DNA from: Marinomonas aquimarina
Lineage (GTDB): Bacteria; Pseudomonadota; Gammaproteobacteria; Pseudomonadales; Marinomonadaceae
Direction of reading: 5' to 3'
Length of the DNA: 64,000 nt
Assembly: GCF_900089755.1 (NCBI RefSeq)
Contig: NZ_FLOC01000009.1
Span: 1-64,000, forward strand
Shown here piece after piece: positions 17,122 to 26,367 of this stretch (position 1 is its first letter; the number at the start of each line of letters is the position of its first letter). The notes beneath the pieces are model-generated. The model made no database searches, was not told the origin of the DNA, and worked only from the letters and a program-made list of their open reading frames with translations. The translations under genes and the position numbers were made by a program.

Positions 17122-18069
17122 TTAGTAGGGTGCAGATTCCGACTTATCTTGCGCCAGATGTTCGCGCAGCACTTGCAGGAACAGCTCACGGGGCTTGTTT
17201 GGCTGAGCGGTTTTCTTATAAATCACTGCCATACCAAGGGTGTAGTGTCGATACTGGGTCGCCACCGCCACAATCTCACCGCGCTCAACGTAGTCTTTGG
17301 CATAGGCTTCTGGCAAAAAGCCGATGTAACGCCCAGATAGAATCAACGCCAAACGTGTATCGTAAAAGTACGAGATCGCCGATAGATTCATATTGGAAAT
17401 TTGCTCACTGACGCCCTCGTGGGGTTTTAAACCAGCATGGGTTGCAGGGAAGGTGTCCACTTGTGCCACCTGATCCGCTTCCGACAGGCTCGCCAGCGGG
17501 TGAGTCTTCGCCACATAAACATGGCAAGCATCACTGTATAAATGAATATACTCCAAGCCATCCAGCTTACGGTGATAGGGAATAAAGCCCACATCCGCTT
17601 CATCATTAAGAATGGTGCGCTCAATTTGCGCCATGGAGGAGATGCTGGTATTCAGGGTCACCTCTGGAGCAAGGTCGGTAAAATCGCCAATCAGTTCTGG
17701 CATGCGACAACGTGGATCTAGGCTTACCGAATCAGACAGGGCGATGCGTAAACGACCCGTTAAGCTGGCATTGAGGTTGTTCACCGTAATGCGGAAGGCA
17801 TCTAGGGACTCCAGCAAGGTTTCCGTCATTTGATAAATGATTTCGCCTTCTTGGGTCAGCGAGAAGCCGCCACGGCCACGCTTACAGAGGGTTAAGTTAA
17901 GGCGCGATTCGAGATTGGAAATGTGTAAGCTAATGGTCGAACGGCCAATGTTCAACATGGTTTCCGCCGCTGAGAAGCCGCCACAATCGACCACGGTTTT
18001 AAACACTTTTAATTGCTTGATCTCGTAGTCGCCTACTTGTCCCAGCGAATAATTGTTCGCACTCATCAC
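17122..18069 (-). CDS. LysR-family transcriptional regulator
   Basis: This 315-residue LysR-type protein has a helix-turn-helix at about residues 17-75 (FKTVVDCGGFSAAETMLNIG and STISLHISNLESRL). A periplasmic-binding-like effector domain covers about 100-300 (LTGRLRIALSDSV, DVGFIPYHR, ILSGRYIGFLPEAYA). It is encoded convergently to gabT, so it may regulate the GABA genes, but LysR proteins usually control a divergent neighbour. Here that would be the unassigned region or chemoreceptor at 18256-20341. A second methionine one codon in is an equally good start. The ligand is unknown. Confidence 0.85.
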   Translation of the reverse strand: MMSANNYSLGQVGDYEIKQLKVFKTVVDCGGFSAAETMLNIGRSTISLHISNLESRLNLTLCKRGRGGFSLTQEGEIIYQMTETLLESLDAFRITVNNLNASLTGRLRIALSDSVSLDPRCRMPELIGDFTDLAPEVTLNTSISSMAQIERTILNDEADVGFIPYHRKLDGLEYIHLYSDACHVYVAKTHPLASLSEADQVAQVDTFPATHAGLKPHEGVSEQISNMNLSAISYFYDTRLALILSGRYIGFLPEAYAKDYVERGEIVAVATQYRHYTLGMAVIYKKTAQPNKPRELFLQVLREHLAQDKSESAPY

Positions 18070-18255
18070 ACCCCCTAACGGCTTAGCTTACGCGTTATCT
18101 CACTTCAGTATATCCGATCTATCGCACTAGCCACATGACTAACTGCTTGTCCTGTACAGCCTTATTTATTGTGCCCAAGGACTAAGTTTGGTCAATGCCT
18201 AACTTTAGGTTTAGACGTTAACGTTTCATTCAGCGCTGGGCTTCTCTAAGGTGGA

Positions 18256-18390
18256 GACACTGAAATGCAGCAATAGCATCACCCTCTGGTTGATGCATTT
18301 CAGTATCACTTAAGAAGACCCTTTCATGCTTCTTAACTGAGAATCTTCGTACTTTCTTCTGGCCCGAATCATATTCGGGCTTTTTTTTTA
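18256..18390 (+). ncRNA. Candidate small RNA or regulatory leader with three hairpins
   Basis: The 385-bp gap between the LysR gene and the chemoreceptor holds three hairpins in a row. The first pairs ACTGAAATGCA (18259-18269) with TGCATTTCAGT (18294-18304), perfect over 11 bp, with an inner stem. The second pairs TTAAGAAG (18310-18317) with CTTCTTAA (18329-18336). The third is a terminator at 18362-18389. The T-run fixes the strand as plus, yet no plus-strand gene precedes it, since gabT has its own terminator 1.2 kb upstream. Either a small RNA ends here or the chemoreceptor has an attenuated leader. No convincing promoter was found, so the 5' end is uncertain. No known RNA family was recognised. 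Confidence 0.5.
18362..18389 (+). terminator. Rho-independent terminator upstream of the chemoreceptor gene
   Basis: GCCCGAAT (18362-18369), CAT, ATTCGGGC (18373-18380) is followed by nine T. It is a textbook terminator, 65 bp before the chemoreceptor start and with no upstream plus-strand gene to end. Confidence 0.9.
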
Positions 18391-18454
18391 ATGCTCTTTA
18401 CACAAAGCTGATATAGTTTCCATCTTACATGTTGATCTCTGATTAGGAGTTGTT

Positions 18455-20341
18455 GTGTCGCTAAAACTTTCTGTACGCCAAAAGCTGATCGCTATATTAG
18501 TACTGGTATGTGTGGGCTTCGCAGGCTTTGGTCTGTATGCGGTGATGAACTTCCAGCAAATGCAGCAAGCCGGTTTAAAAGCCAACCGCATTGCCGATGC
18601 CTACGCGCAACTGAGCAATCTAGAAATTAATCTGCTCAAATTTGAACGCCACGCAGAAGATCCAGATGGCTATGGCATTGCTAACCTACATCAAGAACTG
18701 AACGATCTGTCACAACAAGATGCCTTGCAACAGGCCTTGGCTAACCCTTTCTTAGACAATCAAGCCAAGCAGAACATTCGTACCCTGGAGCAAGATCTGC
18801 CGAACTACCTAGACAGCCTAAATCAGTCATTAGATCTGATGCAGACCTTGGGTACCAACAACCAAACAGGGGCGTTATTAGCGCTGAATAACGAAGCCGC
18901 AGCGGCCGAAGAAAAGCTTAAGCTGCTGGCACGTTTCGCATCGACCTTCAAAGAAGTACGAACCAAAGAGAAAGACTTTTTGGCCTACACCAGCGCTGAT
19001 AGCCAAGCGGCTTGGTTCGCAGCACTGGATGTACTGGTCGAGCAAGTCAATGAAATCGGCTTTGGCGATGTCTTTGGTCCGCTATTGGATCAGTACCGCG
19101 CTGCCGCCATGCCTGTTGCCGAGACGGCTTTGGCGCTGCAAAGAGTGAAAAATCAGCTAGCACAAATGCGTGAGCAAAACTCGCAACGACTGAACCAGAC
19201 CACGGAATACCTGAAAGCACCGCTATTACAGCAAGCCCAACAGGAAGCCCATGAGACCGCTAGCAACGCACGTCTGAATCTGATCATTGGTGGCGTCGTA
19301 CTGACACTGCTGATTGGTGCCATCATCGCGACCATGATTCATAATTTAAGCCAGAAGATTCAAACCATCTTGCAACGTCTACAAGAAGTGTCGGCGGGTA
19401 AACTACTGCGCCACAGCGAGCAAGGTTTGAACCGTAACGACGAAATGGATCAAATCCTGATCACTTCGAACGTGATGACGGACAGTTTGAGTCAGCTGGT
19501 TGGGCAACTGCGTGCCAGCAATGAAATCTTGGTCAGCACCGCGGATCGTTTAAGTGATGATGCCTTTACCATTGTGTCTAGCAGTGAGCAGATTCGTGAT
19601 CGCAGTAACACCTTGGCCACGGCAACGGAAGAGATCTCTCATACCGCCGCCGATGTCGGCAATATGACGCAACAGGTTAATGATGCCACCAACCATGCCC
19701 ACCAATCGGCACAGTCCGGTGCGACCGTGATTGGTGATGCCATCAATTCCATTCAAGCAGTGGCCGGCTCGATTGAACACACCCATGGCATAGTGGCCAA
19801 ACTGGGTGAGCGTTCGAAAGAAATCGATTCCGTGATCGACCTAATTGTCGGCGTGGCCGAGCAAACTAACCTACTGGCCTTGAACGCTGCGATTGAAGCG
19901 GCACGTGCCGGTGAAGCGGGTCGCGGCTTTGCCGTGGTGGCCGATGAAGTGCGTACTTTGGCCGAGCAAACCGTGCAAGCCACCAGCAGCATCACCAGCA
20001 AAATTGAAGGCATTCAGCAAGAAACGCAGCAGGTGATTGCAGCCATGGCCACCAGCCTAAAACAGGTGGAAGAGGGCAAACAAAAGGGTGAAAGTGCCGT
20101 ACAAACCATCCGCCAAGTAGAACACCTAACGTTGGATGCGGCGCAGCATACGCAAACCATTTCCTCTGCCATTCAAGAGGTAGTGTTGACGACTCAGACC
20201 ATGGCCAAAGACATGGATGATATTGCCCAAAGTATCGAGCACAACTACAACGCGACCCACAACATCAAGTCTTCAGGGCAAGAGATCCACGACAATGTCT
20301 CCAGCCTGACACGTCAAATCGCGCAATTTGAAATTAACTAG
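18455..20341 (+). CDS. Methyl-accepting chemotaxis protein
   Basis: This 628-residue inner-membrane chemoreceptor has a first membrane helix at about residues 9-31. A large, mainly helical periplasmic sensor lies at about 32-272, probably a helical-bimodular (HBM) or related four-helix type. The second helix is near 274-294 ([19 protein letters not shown]), followed by HAMP to about 350. The cytoplasmic signalling hairpin tip [20 protein letters not shown] lies around residue 468. There is no C-terminal NWETF-type pentapeptide for CheR tethering. The GTG start has TAGGAG six bases upstream. The ligand is unknown; HBM-type sensors often bind organic acids, and the next genes encode an organic-acid TRAP transporter. 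A weak sigma-28-like GCTGATAT lies near 18400. Confidence 0.9.
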   Translation: MSLKLSVRQKLIAILVLVCVGFAGFGLYAVMNFQQMQQAGLKANRIADAYAQLSNLEINLLKFERHAEDPDGYGIANLHQELNDLSQQDALQQALANPFLDNQAKQNIRTLEQDLPNYLDSLNQSLDLMQTLGTNNQTGALLALNNEAAAAEEKLKLLARFASTFKEVRTKEKDFLAYTSADSQAAWFAALDVLVEQVNEIGFGDVFGPLLDQYRAAAMPVAETALALQRVKNQLAQMREQNSQRLNQTTEYLKAPLLQQAQQEAHETASNARLNLIIGGVVLTLLIGAIIATMIHNLSQKIQTILQRLQEVSAGKLLRHSEQGLNRNDEMDQILITSNVMTDSLSQLVGQLRASNEILVSTADRLSDDAFTIVSSSEQIRDRSNTLATATEEISHTAADVGNMTQQVNDATNHAHQSAQSGATVIGDAINSIQAVAGSIEHTHGIVAKLGERSKEIDSVIDLIVGVAEQTNLLALNAAIEAARAGEAGRGFAVVADEVRTLAEQTVQATSSITSKIEGIQQETQQVIAAMATSLKQVEEGKQKGESAVQTIRQVEHLTLDAAQHTQTISSAIQEVVLTTQTMAKDMDDIAQSIEHNYNATHNIKSSGQEIHDNVSSLTRQIAQFEIN

Positions 20342-20371
20342 TCATTCATTTTTTAGAATGAATCACGACAG

Positions 20372-20399
20372 AAAAGGGGAAGCATGGCTTCCCCTTTTT
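20372..20399 (+). terminator. Terminator after the chemoreceptor gene
   Basis: GGGGAAGC (20376-20383), ATG, GCTTCCCC (20387-20394) is flanked by AAAA and TTTTT. A smaller inverted repeat ATTCATT/AATGAAT at 20343-20362 precedes it directly after the stop codon. Confidence 0.92.
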
Positions 20400-20525
20400 C
20401 TTGATCAAAACGCACTATAACGGTGCAACCTTTCCTCGCCTTATCGCTGAACAATTTTTAACCAAACTGTTTCCCTAGCTCAAATAGAAAATGCTTTAAT
20501 AATCAAATTGCTAGATGCCCATTTG

Positions 20526-20592
20526 AAATCATCCAAGTGACATGATTTGGCACCAAAATTGGGCATGTCGATATTTCTCTATCGACTATACT
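20526..20592 (+). promoter_or_regulatory. Putative control region of the dctPQM TRAP operon with two inverted repeats
   Basis: The 363-bp gap before dctP holds AAATCAT/ATGATTT (20526-20548, 9-base spacer). It also holds TCGATA/TATCGA (20568-20585, 6-base spacer), which abuts a TATACT -10-like box at 20587-20592. The second repeat would cover the promoter spacer, as an operator does. A sigma-54-like TGGCAC at 20548 lacks the required GC at -12. The remaining roughly 170 bp form a long leader without recognised structure. Confidence 0.4.
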
Positions 20593-20762
20593 TCTGATTT
20601 ATAACGACTTTTAAAAAAGCTGAAATTGTTTGATCACGACAAAACTTTAGGTGGATTTTGTACGGTTTAATTTGTGCAAGCTTTTTGGAAGTATCCATTG
20701 CCAAGCCGCCAACGTCGGGGAGGACGTGGCTAAATTAGCAACTCTCATTCAAGAGGTTACTC

Positions 20763-21788
20763 ATGTTAAAGACTCTACAAAAAGTAAAAAAACATTTAGT
20801 TGCGAGTTCTCTTGCTGTCGCGTTAGGCGCTGGCGCAGTGGCAACTTCGGCTCATGCAGCAGACCAAAACTGGCGTTTCGCCAACCTATACGGTCGTGGC
20901 ACAGCCTTTGGTGAAATCTACGAAAACCTAGCAAAAAACATCGAGCAAAACACAGACGGCGCAGTCAGCGTACAAGTGCTTTACTCAGGTGAAGGTGTGG
21001 GTACAACAGGTATCCTAGGTGCGGTGAAATCTGGTCTAGTGACCATGGGCGCCCCCTTCCAATCCATGCACGCAGGTGAGCTACCAGCAGGTGTGGTTGA
21101 GATCGGTCTTCCAGGCGGTACAGACAACACTGATGAGCTTCACGAATTGTTCTACGACAAAGGCTGGGACAAAATCCTGACTGAAGCGTACGGTTCACAA
21201 GGTCTAGTATGGCTTGACCCATACATTCAGCCACCGGTTTACATCATCACCAAAGAGCCAATCAACTCAGTTGAAGACTTCCAAGGTTTGAAAATCCGTG
21301 CGCCAGGCGCATACGGTAAGTTCCTACGTAACCTAGGCGCTTCTCCAGTATCGCTAGCTTGGTCTGAGATCTATACTTCGCTATCTACTGGCGTTATCGA
21401 CGGCTCGATCGGTTCTAACATGATCGACCACCGTGACGGTAACCACGTAGAAGTGGCGCAATACATGTACAAACTGCCGCTAGCAGGCGCACAAGTACTG
21501 CCAATCGTTGTTAACCGCAACGCTTGGAACAAGCTAACTGACGAGCAGAAAGAAGCAGTTCGCACTGCGACTAAGACGCACGCTGAAGAACAGCTAACTA
21601 AGTCTAAGCTGTGGGAAGCGGAAGCGGTTGCTGAAATGGAAGCAAAAGGCTTGAAATGGTCTCCAGAGCCATCTGCAGCGGACAAAGAAGCATGGGCTGC
21701 AGCAGGTGCTGGCCTATGGGACGAATACGCTGCCTCTGATGAGTACAGCAAACGTCTAATCGATGTACTTCGCGCTGAACAGAAGTAA
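20763..21788 (+). CDS. dctP: TRAP transporter substrate-binding protein, DctP family
   Basis: This 341-residue periplasmic protein has a signal peptide ending near residue 33 (SAHAA). DctP landmarks include GLKIRAPGAYGKFLRNLGA, whose arginine normally holds the substrate carboxylate, and SLSTGVIDGSIGSNMID. It delivers an organic acid, or possibly another carboxylated solute, to the DctQM permease in a sodium-driven symport. It is the first gene of dctPQM. A strong hairpin after the stop would favour excess binding protein over permease. The substrate is not predictable from sequence alone. The ATG is preceded by a purine-rich segment, and the start gives a normal signal peptide. Confidence 0.9.
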   Translation: MLKTLQKVKKHLVASSLAVALGAGAVATSAHAADQNWRFANLYGRGTAFGEIYENLAKNIEQNTDGAVSVQVLYSGEGVGTTGILGAVKSGLVTMGAPFQSMHAGELPAGVVEIGLPGGTDNTDELHELFYDKGWDKILTEAYGSQGLVWLDPYIQPPVYIITKEPINSVEDFQGLKIRAPGAYGKFLRNLGASPVSLAWSEIYTSLSTGVIDGSIGSNMIDHRDGNHVEVAQYMYKLPLAGAQVLPIVVNRNAWNKLTDEQKEAVRTATKTHAEEQLTKSKLWEAEAVAEMEAKGLKWSPEPSAADKEAWAAAGAGLWDEYAASDEYSKRLIDVLRAEQK

Positions 21789-21805
21789 TCGACTCTCCCT
21801 GTAGA

Positions 21806-21833
21806 GGCGAGCGCCCGTGCGCTCGCCTTTTTT
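21806..21833 (+). terminator. Attenuating hairpin between dctP and dctQ
   Basis: GGCGAGCG (21806-21813) and CGCTCGCC (21820-21827) form a perfect 8-bp stem followed by six T, inside an evidently co-transcribed dctP-dctQ pair. Partial termination would give more binding protein than permease. Confidence 0.85.
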
Positions 21834-21856
21834 GTTTAATCTCGAGGTACATTTCC

Positions 21857-22408
21857 ATGTTATTGACTGCGATGAGGCTTTATTGCCGTGCGGTCCACCG
21901 AGTGGTGGAATTCGTCGGTAAATCTGTTTCTTATGTCATGCCAGCCTTGGCGTTTGTCGTAGCTTTCGAAGTATTTTCTCGCTACTTCCTGAATAAGCCG
22001 ACCATTTGGGCTTATGACCTATCTTTGTTTATGTTTGGCTACATTGCCGCGTTAGGCGGTGCCTACGCACAGCAACGCCGTGGCCATATCAACGTAGACA
22101 TTCTCTACAACAAAGTATCACCACGAATTCGTAGTTTATTTAACCTATTCTCATTTGCACTAGGTATGTTTTTCCTAGTGATTGTCTGCAAAATGAGCAT
22201 TGGTAAGTTTGAAGAAGCTCTTGAGTTTAACTACCGTCGTCAAAGTGAGTGGGCGCCACAAATGCACCACTTTTGGGTCATGATTTCCATTGCCAGCGCG
22301 CTGCTGATCGCACAACTTTCAAGCGATTGGTTAGACGATGCGGTTCACCTGTTTACTGGTAAGCGTCTACTGCCAGAATACCATTACGACGACGAGGATG
22401 ACGCATAA
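21857..22408 (+). CDS. dctQ: TRAP transporter small permease subunit, DctQ family
   Basis: This 183-residue membrane protein has four predicted helices, at about residues 23-45, 52-72, 93-113 and 133-153, the DctQ pattern. HINVDILYNKVSPRIRSLFN lies in the central loop. The acidic tail HYDDEDDA is cytoplasmic. It pairs with DctM to form the inner-membrane TRAP permease. Its TAA stop overlaps the dctM ATG by one base (TAATG), so the two permease subunits are translationally coupled. Confidence 0.9.
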   Translation: MLLTAMRLYCRAVHRVVEFVGKSVSYVMPALAFVVAFEVFSRYFLNKPTIWAYDLSLFMFGYIAALGGAYAQQRRGHINVDILYNKVSPRIRSLFNLFSFALGMFFLVIVCKMSIGKFEEALEFNYRRQSEWAPQMHHFWVMISIASALLIAQLSSDWLDDAVHLFTGKRLLPEYHYDDEDDA

Positions 22409-23727
22409 TGATCAGTATCGAACTCTTAACTGGCATTTTGCTGGTTTGTATTTTAGTCAGCTTCGCCCTAGGTGCTCAGATCGGTTTAGCACTTGGCGGT
22501 ATCGCCATGGCGGTTGGCTACCTCACCTGGGGGGATGCACTGTTCAACGTGATCCCGACCACGCTGGAAGGCACCTACTTCAGCTTTATCCTGCTCGCGA
22601 TTCCTCTGTACATCTATATGGGTCAGCTGCTGACACGCTCAGGTATCGGTGATGCCATGTTCAGCGCCAGCCAATTGGTGATTGGTAAAGTCCGTGGTTC
22701 CTTAGCAATCAGCGTGATCATCGTTTGTTCGATGATTGGTGCCATGGTCGGAATCATCGGTGCCGGCATCATGACCTCAGGCAGTATCGCACTGCGTCCT
22801 ATGCTGGAGCGTGGCTACGACAAACGTCTAGCACTGGGTGTGATCATGGCCGGTGGTGGTCTAGGTATCCTGATCCCGCCAAGTATTCCAATGATCATGT
22901 TTGCATCGTCTACACAAAACTCTGTGGGTCGTATGTTTATCGGTGCCTTGGTGCCAGCCTTGATTACCATCATCCTGCTGATTACTTACGTGGTGATCTC
23001 TTGTAAGTTGAACCCGAAGAAAGCGCCGCTGGATAAAGTACCAGAAGTACCGCAAACCACTAAGCAAAAGCTTCTAACGATGCGTGACGGTGGTTTGTCA
23101 TTGCTACTGATCGTGGCCGTACTGGGCAGTATCATCATGGGTATTGCAACGCCAACCGAATCCGGTGCCATTGGTGTAGTGGGTGCCATCATCCTAGCGA
23201 TCTTCTTTAAACGCTTTAAACCTAAGATGGTACAAAGCGCGGGCCTGCGTGCGGCGGTACTGGTCAGTGTGGCGATGTGGATCATCTTTGGTGCCACCGT
23301 CTTCAGTAACTTCCACCTATTGATGGGTGTGCAGAACATGGTCGCGGGCTTTACTCAAGATCTTGGCTTACCACCAATGATGGTGATCGTGCTGTTCCAG
23401 ATCATCATGCTGTTGCTGGGCTTTATCATTGATGAGTTCATCATCGTTTTGATGTGTGCGCCGATCTTCACACCGATTGCCGTGTCACTCGGCTTTGACC
23501 CAATCTGGTTTGGTATCTTGATGATTCTGAACATCGAAATCGCGGTACAAACACCGCCCTATGGTTTCGCACTGTTCTATCTAAAAGGTATCGCACCGCA
23601 AGGCATCACCATGCTGGACATCTACCGTTCAGTAACACCGTTCGTATTGATCAAGCTGTTGGTGTTGATCATCGTAATGTTCAACCCAGAACTGGTTACT
23701 TGGTTGCCTGACAAGCTAATGAATTAG
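22408..23727 (+). CDS. dctM: TRAP transporter large permease subunit, DctM family
   Basis: This 439-residue protein has about 12 membrane helices and DctM signatures: FILLAIPLYIYMGQLLTRSG, GAGIMTSGSIALRPMLERGY, GGGLGILIPPSIPMI and ATPTESGAIGVVGA. It is the sodium/substrate symport channel of the TRAP system and works with DctQ and the DctP binding protein encoded upstream. It closes the operon and is followed by a strong terminator shared with the convergent cysQ. Confidence 0.92.
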   Translation: MISIELLTGILLVCILVSFALGAQIGLALGGIAMAVGYLTWGDALFNVIPTTLEGTYFSFILLAIPLYIYMGQLLTRSGIGDAMFSASQLVIGKVRGSLAISVIIVCSMIGAMVGIIGAGIMTSGSIALRPMLERGYDKRLALGVIMAGGGLGILIPPSIPMIMFASSTQNSVGRMFIGALVPALITIILLITYVVISCKLNPKKAPLDKVPEVPQTTKQKLLTMRDGGLSLLLIVAVLGSIIMGIATPTESGAIGVVGAIILAIFFKRFKPKMVQSAGLRAAVLVSVAMWIIFGATVFSNFHLLMGVQNMVAGFTQDLGLPPMMVIVLFQIIMLLLGFIIDEFIIVLMCAPIFTPIAVSLGFDPIWFGILMILNIEIAVQTPPYGFALFYLKGIAPQGITMLDIYRSVTPFVLIKLLVLIIVMFNPELVTWLPDKLMN

Positions 23728-23763
23728 CGAGCTTAGCTTGTTCTTTTCTCGAGTATAAAACGC

Positions 23764-23793
23764 AAAAGGCAGCTCAAATTGAGCTGCCTTTTT
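23764..23793. terminator. Bidirectional terminator between dctM and cysQ
   Basis: A 14-bp perfect stem starts AAAAGGCAGCTCAA at 23764 and has a single central base. A-runs and T-runs on both sides let it serve either strand. It separates two convergent genes. Confidence 0.93.
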
Positions 23794-23824
23794 CATTTCT
23801 GGGTAAACCGATCAATGTGCTGAA

Positions 23825-24682
23825 TTAGCTTTTCCCATTGTCGTCATCTGTTTGTTTATACCAATCCAACACCACTGGCGTGATCTCTGGCCCAGCGACA
23901 ATAAAGTGGCCATTGAGTAGGGTAGAACGCTGGTTATAACGAAACGGCTTGCCGCTCGGAGCCACCAACTGACCACCGGCCGCTTCGATAATCGCTTGCT
24001 GTGCAGCGGTGTCCCACTCACTGGTCGGACCACGACGCAGGTGCAAATCGGCAATGCCTTCGGCAATACGACAACCTTTTATCGAGCTGCCTTTAGGCAG
24101 CTCGCGCACTTGTTCGTAGGTTTCTTTAAGGGTTTCTTTTAAATCGTCCGGTAGAGCAGGCCCATGGCTGCGACTGGTCATGGCGACGATGGGCTCACGC
24201 GGTTCACGTAGCGAAATCGTTTCCAATTCGTCCATATGCCATTTCAGTGCACAAGGCTCTAGTCCGCGCCAGCTTTCCGTGACCCCAAAATAACCTTCTT
24301 TCGTGGTGGGTAAGTAAACAATGCCCAGCACTGGCTTGCCATCACAGACCAGGGCAATGTTGATGCTGAATTCACCATTACGCTTGATAAACTCTTTGGT
24401 GCCATCTAATGGATCCACCACCCATAGCTGCGTCCAGTTCTTGCGCTCTTCAAACGACACCACCGCTTCTTCGGAAAGAATCGGAATCTCTGGCGTCAGC
24501 ACTTGCAGACCCGCCATAATGATACGGTTGGCGGCAATGTCAGCGGCTGTCACAGGACTATCATCAGATTTATGCTCGACACCAAGGTCGGCTTTCTGAT
24601 AAATCTCCATGATTGCATCCGCGGCATCGTGTATTATTTGTTGCAGTGCCTGAAAAGTAGGGTGACGACTTACATCCATCAT
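23825..24682 (-). CDS. cysQ: 3'(2'),5'-bisphosphate nucleotidase CysQ
   Basis: This 285-residue member of the inositol-monophosphatase-like family removes the 3'-phosphate from PAP, a by-product of sulfate assimilation. The metal and phosphate motifs are SEEAV (about 70-74), VVDPLDGTKEFI (about 88-99) and SEWDTAAQQA (about 221-230). The N-terminal KSDDSPVTAADI is also typical. An adjacent second methionine is an alternative start. It is divergent from hslR, with only about 40 bp between the starts, so the promoters overlap. Confidence 0.92.
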   Translation of the reverse strand: MMDVSRHPTFQALQQIIHDAADAIMEIYQKADLGVEHKSDDSPVTAADIAANRIIMAGLQVLTPEIPILSEEAVVSFEERKNWTQLWVVDPLDGTKEFIKRNGEFSINIALVCDGKPVLGIVYLPTTKEGYFGVTESWRGLEPCALKWHMDELETISLREPREPIVAMTSRSHGPALPDDLKETLKETYEQVRELPKGSSIKGCRIAEGIADLHLRRGPTSEWDTAAQQAIIEAAGGQLVAPSGKPFRYNQRSTLLNGHFIVAGPEITPVVLDWYKQTDDDNGKS

Positions 24683-24725
24683 AATGGTACTAATTCTTTT
24701 GTTTCATCAATCGTGTGTCTAACTT

Positions 24726-25142
24726 ATGAGTAAAGCAGAAAAACAGTCAGAATCACAAGCAGTAAGATTAGATAAATGGCTCTGGGCTGCGCGTTTTTTC
24801 AAAACCCGTACACTTTGTAAGGAAGCCATCGACGGCGGCAAAGTGATGTACAACGGCGCTAAGGGTAAAGCCGCTCGCACGGTTGAAATGGGAGCCTTGA
24901 TTACCATCCGTAAAGGCTGGGATGAAGTCACGGTTGAGGTGCAAGGATTAAGTGAACAGCGCCGTGGTGCGCCGGAAGCGCAAAAGCTGTACACCGAGAC
25001 CCAAGACTCAATTGAGAAACGTGAACGTCGTGCAGCGGAGCATAAGTCGTTTGGCGGACGTATCATGGCTGACCATCGACCCAACAAAAAAGAGCGTCGT
25101 GATATCCAACAGCTTAAGCGCGATATATTCAGCTCTAACTAA
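24726..25142 (+). CDS. hslR: Ribosome-associated heat-shock protein Hsp15 (S4 domain)
   Basis: This 138-residue basic protein has an S4 RNA-binding domain at about residues 15-75 (VRLDKWLWAARFFKTRTLCK, then DGGKVMYNGAKGKAARTVEMG). A charged helical tail with KRERRAAEHKSFGGRIMADH follows. Hsp15 binds stalled 50S subunits carrying peptidyl-tRNA and helps to recycle them. The gene is monocistronic and divergent from cysQ. A small hairpin follows the stop. Confidence 0.9.
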   Translation: MSKAEKQSESQAVRLDKWLWAARFFKTRTLCKEAIDGGKVMYNGAKGKAARTVEMGALITIRKGWDEVTVEVQGLSEQRRGAPEAQKLYTETQDSIEKRERRAAEHKSFGGRIMADHRPNKKERRDIQQLKRDIFSSN

Positions 25143-25163
25143 GGTTGCCTTGGCGCAACCTTT
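25141..25163 (+). terminator. Hairpin after hslR
   Basis: AAGGTTGC (25141-25148) pairs with GCAACCTT (25155-25162) in the 22-bp gap between the convergent hslR and dprA genes. The T-run (TTTCTC) is short, so it is a weaker terminator. Confidence 0.6.
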
Positions 25164-25164
25164 C

Positions 25165-26367
25165 TCATGGGGCACATTGATAGTGCCCCTGAGCATTGAC
25201 CACCATCCCAGACAGCTCTAACTCCATCAGGGTTTGCGACAAATCCGCCGCCCCCATTCCAGTCTTGCGAATCAAAGCATCAAAGTCGAACGCCTCTCGC
25301 TCACGGCTAAGAACCTCTAACAAGCCCGTGGCTGAACGTGACAAGTTTGACGCATCTACCTCCTCTGAAAGTGTCGTTCCCGCCTCAAGGGCTGGCTGAC
25401 GCAGAGCTCGTGGCAGTTCCGCCATGATGTCATCAATACTCAAGACCAAGCTGGCCCCCTGACGAATGAGTTGATTGGTGCCACTGGCTTGCGGGTCACC
25501 AATGCGTCCGGGAATGGCAAATACTTCACGGTTCTCTTCCAAGGCATAACGAGCACTGATTAAGGAGCCGCTTTTTTGCGACGCTTCCACCACCAATACG
25601 CCATGGCTCATACCGCTGATAATGCGATTACGTGGTGGGAATAAGTTCGGCCGTGGCGCGGTTGTGAGTGGGTACTCGCTAATTAAGGCACCTGCGGCCG
25701 CTAAAATGCGCTCAAACAACGCCGTGTTTTGCTTCGGATAGAGGTTCAACAACCCTGTGCCCATCACCGCCACAGTTGGCTGCTGCGCCTGTAACGCGCC
25801 TTGGTGGGCAAAGGCATCGATGCCTTTGGCGCCGCCACTGCAGACACTGTAGCCCGCTTCCGCTAACTGCAGAGCAAAGCTTTCTGCGATGCGTTTGCCA
25901 TAGCCGGATGCGTTGCGCGCCCCGACAACACCGATGCAGGGCTTTGCCCACGCTTGGCAATCACCTTTGACAAACAGGCAGGTGGGCGGCACAGCAATAT
26001 TTTGTAGCAAGCTTGGGTAATCTGGGTCATCGCGAAAAATTACCTGCTGATCCGATGCTTCTAGCCAACGCTCCGTCAGCGTGAAGTTATCTTCCGCATC
26101 GTAGGGCAGTTTGCCTTTTTGCAGATACAGTAGGGCCGCTCGAGCGGTACGTTCGGACCAGCCCAACGCGCGCAGCACTTGGTAATCGACACTTTGTGCC
26201 GCTTTTACAGAGCACATTGAGGAGGCGAACAAGTCGCCGTCTTCTTGATCATCAGACCAAGCGGATAGGTAAGTCCATAGGCTGGCTAAACGACTGGGAC
26301 CAATACCTGGCATAAAGCTGAGCGCAAGCCAGTCCCGTTGCGAAAATCCATTGTGAAGAGCGTTCAT
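25165..26367 (-). CDS. dprA: DNA-processing protein DprA (Smf)
   Basis: DprA loads RecA onto incoming single-stranded DNA during natural transformation. The Rossmann-like core carries GVVGARNASGYGKRIAE, SGGAKGIDAFAHQGAL, VAVMGTGLLNLYPKQN and FPPRNRIISGMSHGVLVVEA. A helical N-terminal domain and a winged-helix-like C-terminal domain (about 325-400) flank it. A longer in-frame start at 26388 exists. The ATG at 26367 (MNALHNGF) has AGGA eight bases upstream and is preferred, giving 400 residues. The neighbour def is divergent, the common dprA-def-fmt arrangement. Confidence 0.92.
   Translation of the reverse strand: MNALHNGFSQRDWLALSFMPGIGPSRLASLWTYLSAWSDDQEDGDLFASSMCSVKAAQSVDYQVLRALGWSERTARAALLYLQKGKLPYDAEDNFTLTERWLEASDQQVIFRDDPDYPSLLQNIAVPPTCLFVKGDCQAWAKPCIGVVGARNASGYGKRIAESFALQLAEAGYSVCSGGAKGIDAFAHQGALQAQQPTVAVMGTGLLNLYPKQNTALFERILAAAGALISEYPLTTAPRPNLFPPRNRIISGMSHGVLVVEASQKSGSLISARYALEENREVFAIPGRIGDPQASGTNQLIRQGASLVLSIDDIMAELPRALRQPALEAGTTLSEEVDASNLSRSATGLLEVLSREREAFDFDALIRKTGMGAADLSQTLMELELSGMVVNAQGHYQCAP

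Noticed and set aside
20548..20564. Sigma-54-like promoter upstream of dctP (TGGCAC then TTGG)
   Set aside because: The -24 GG is present but the invariant GC at -12 reads GG, so it does not satisfy the sigma-54 consensus.
20651..20914. Short plus-strand frame overlapping the start of dctP
   Set aside because: It lies in another frame over the dctP signal peptide and has no coherent protein features.
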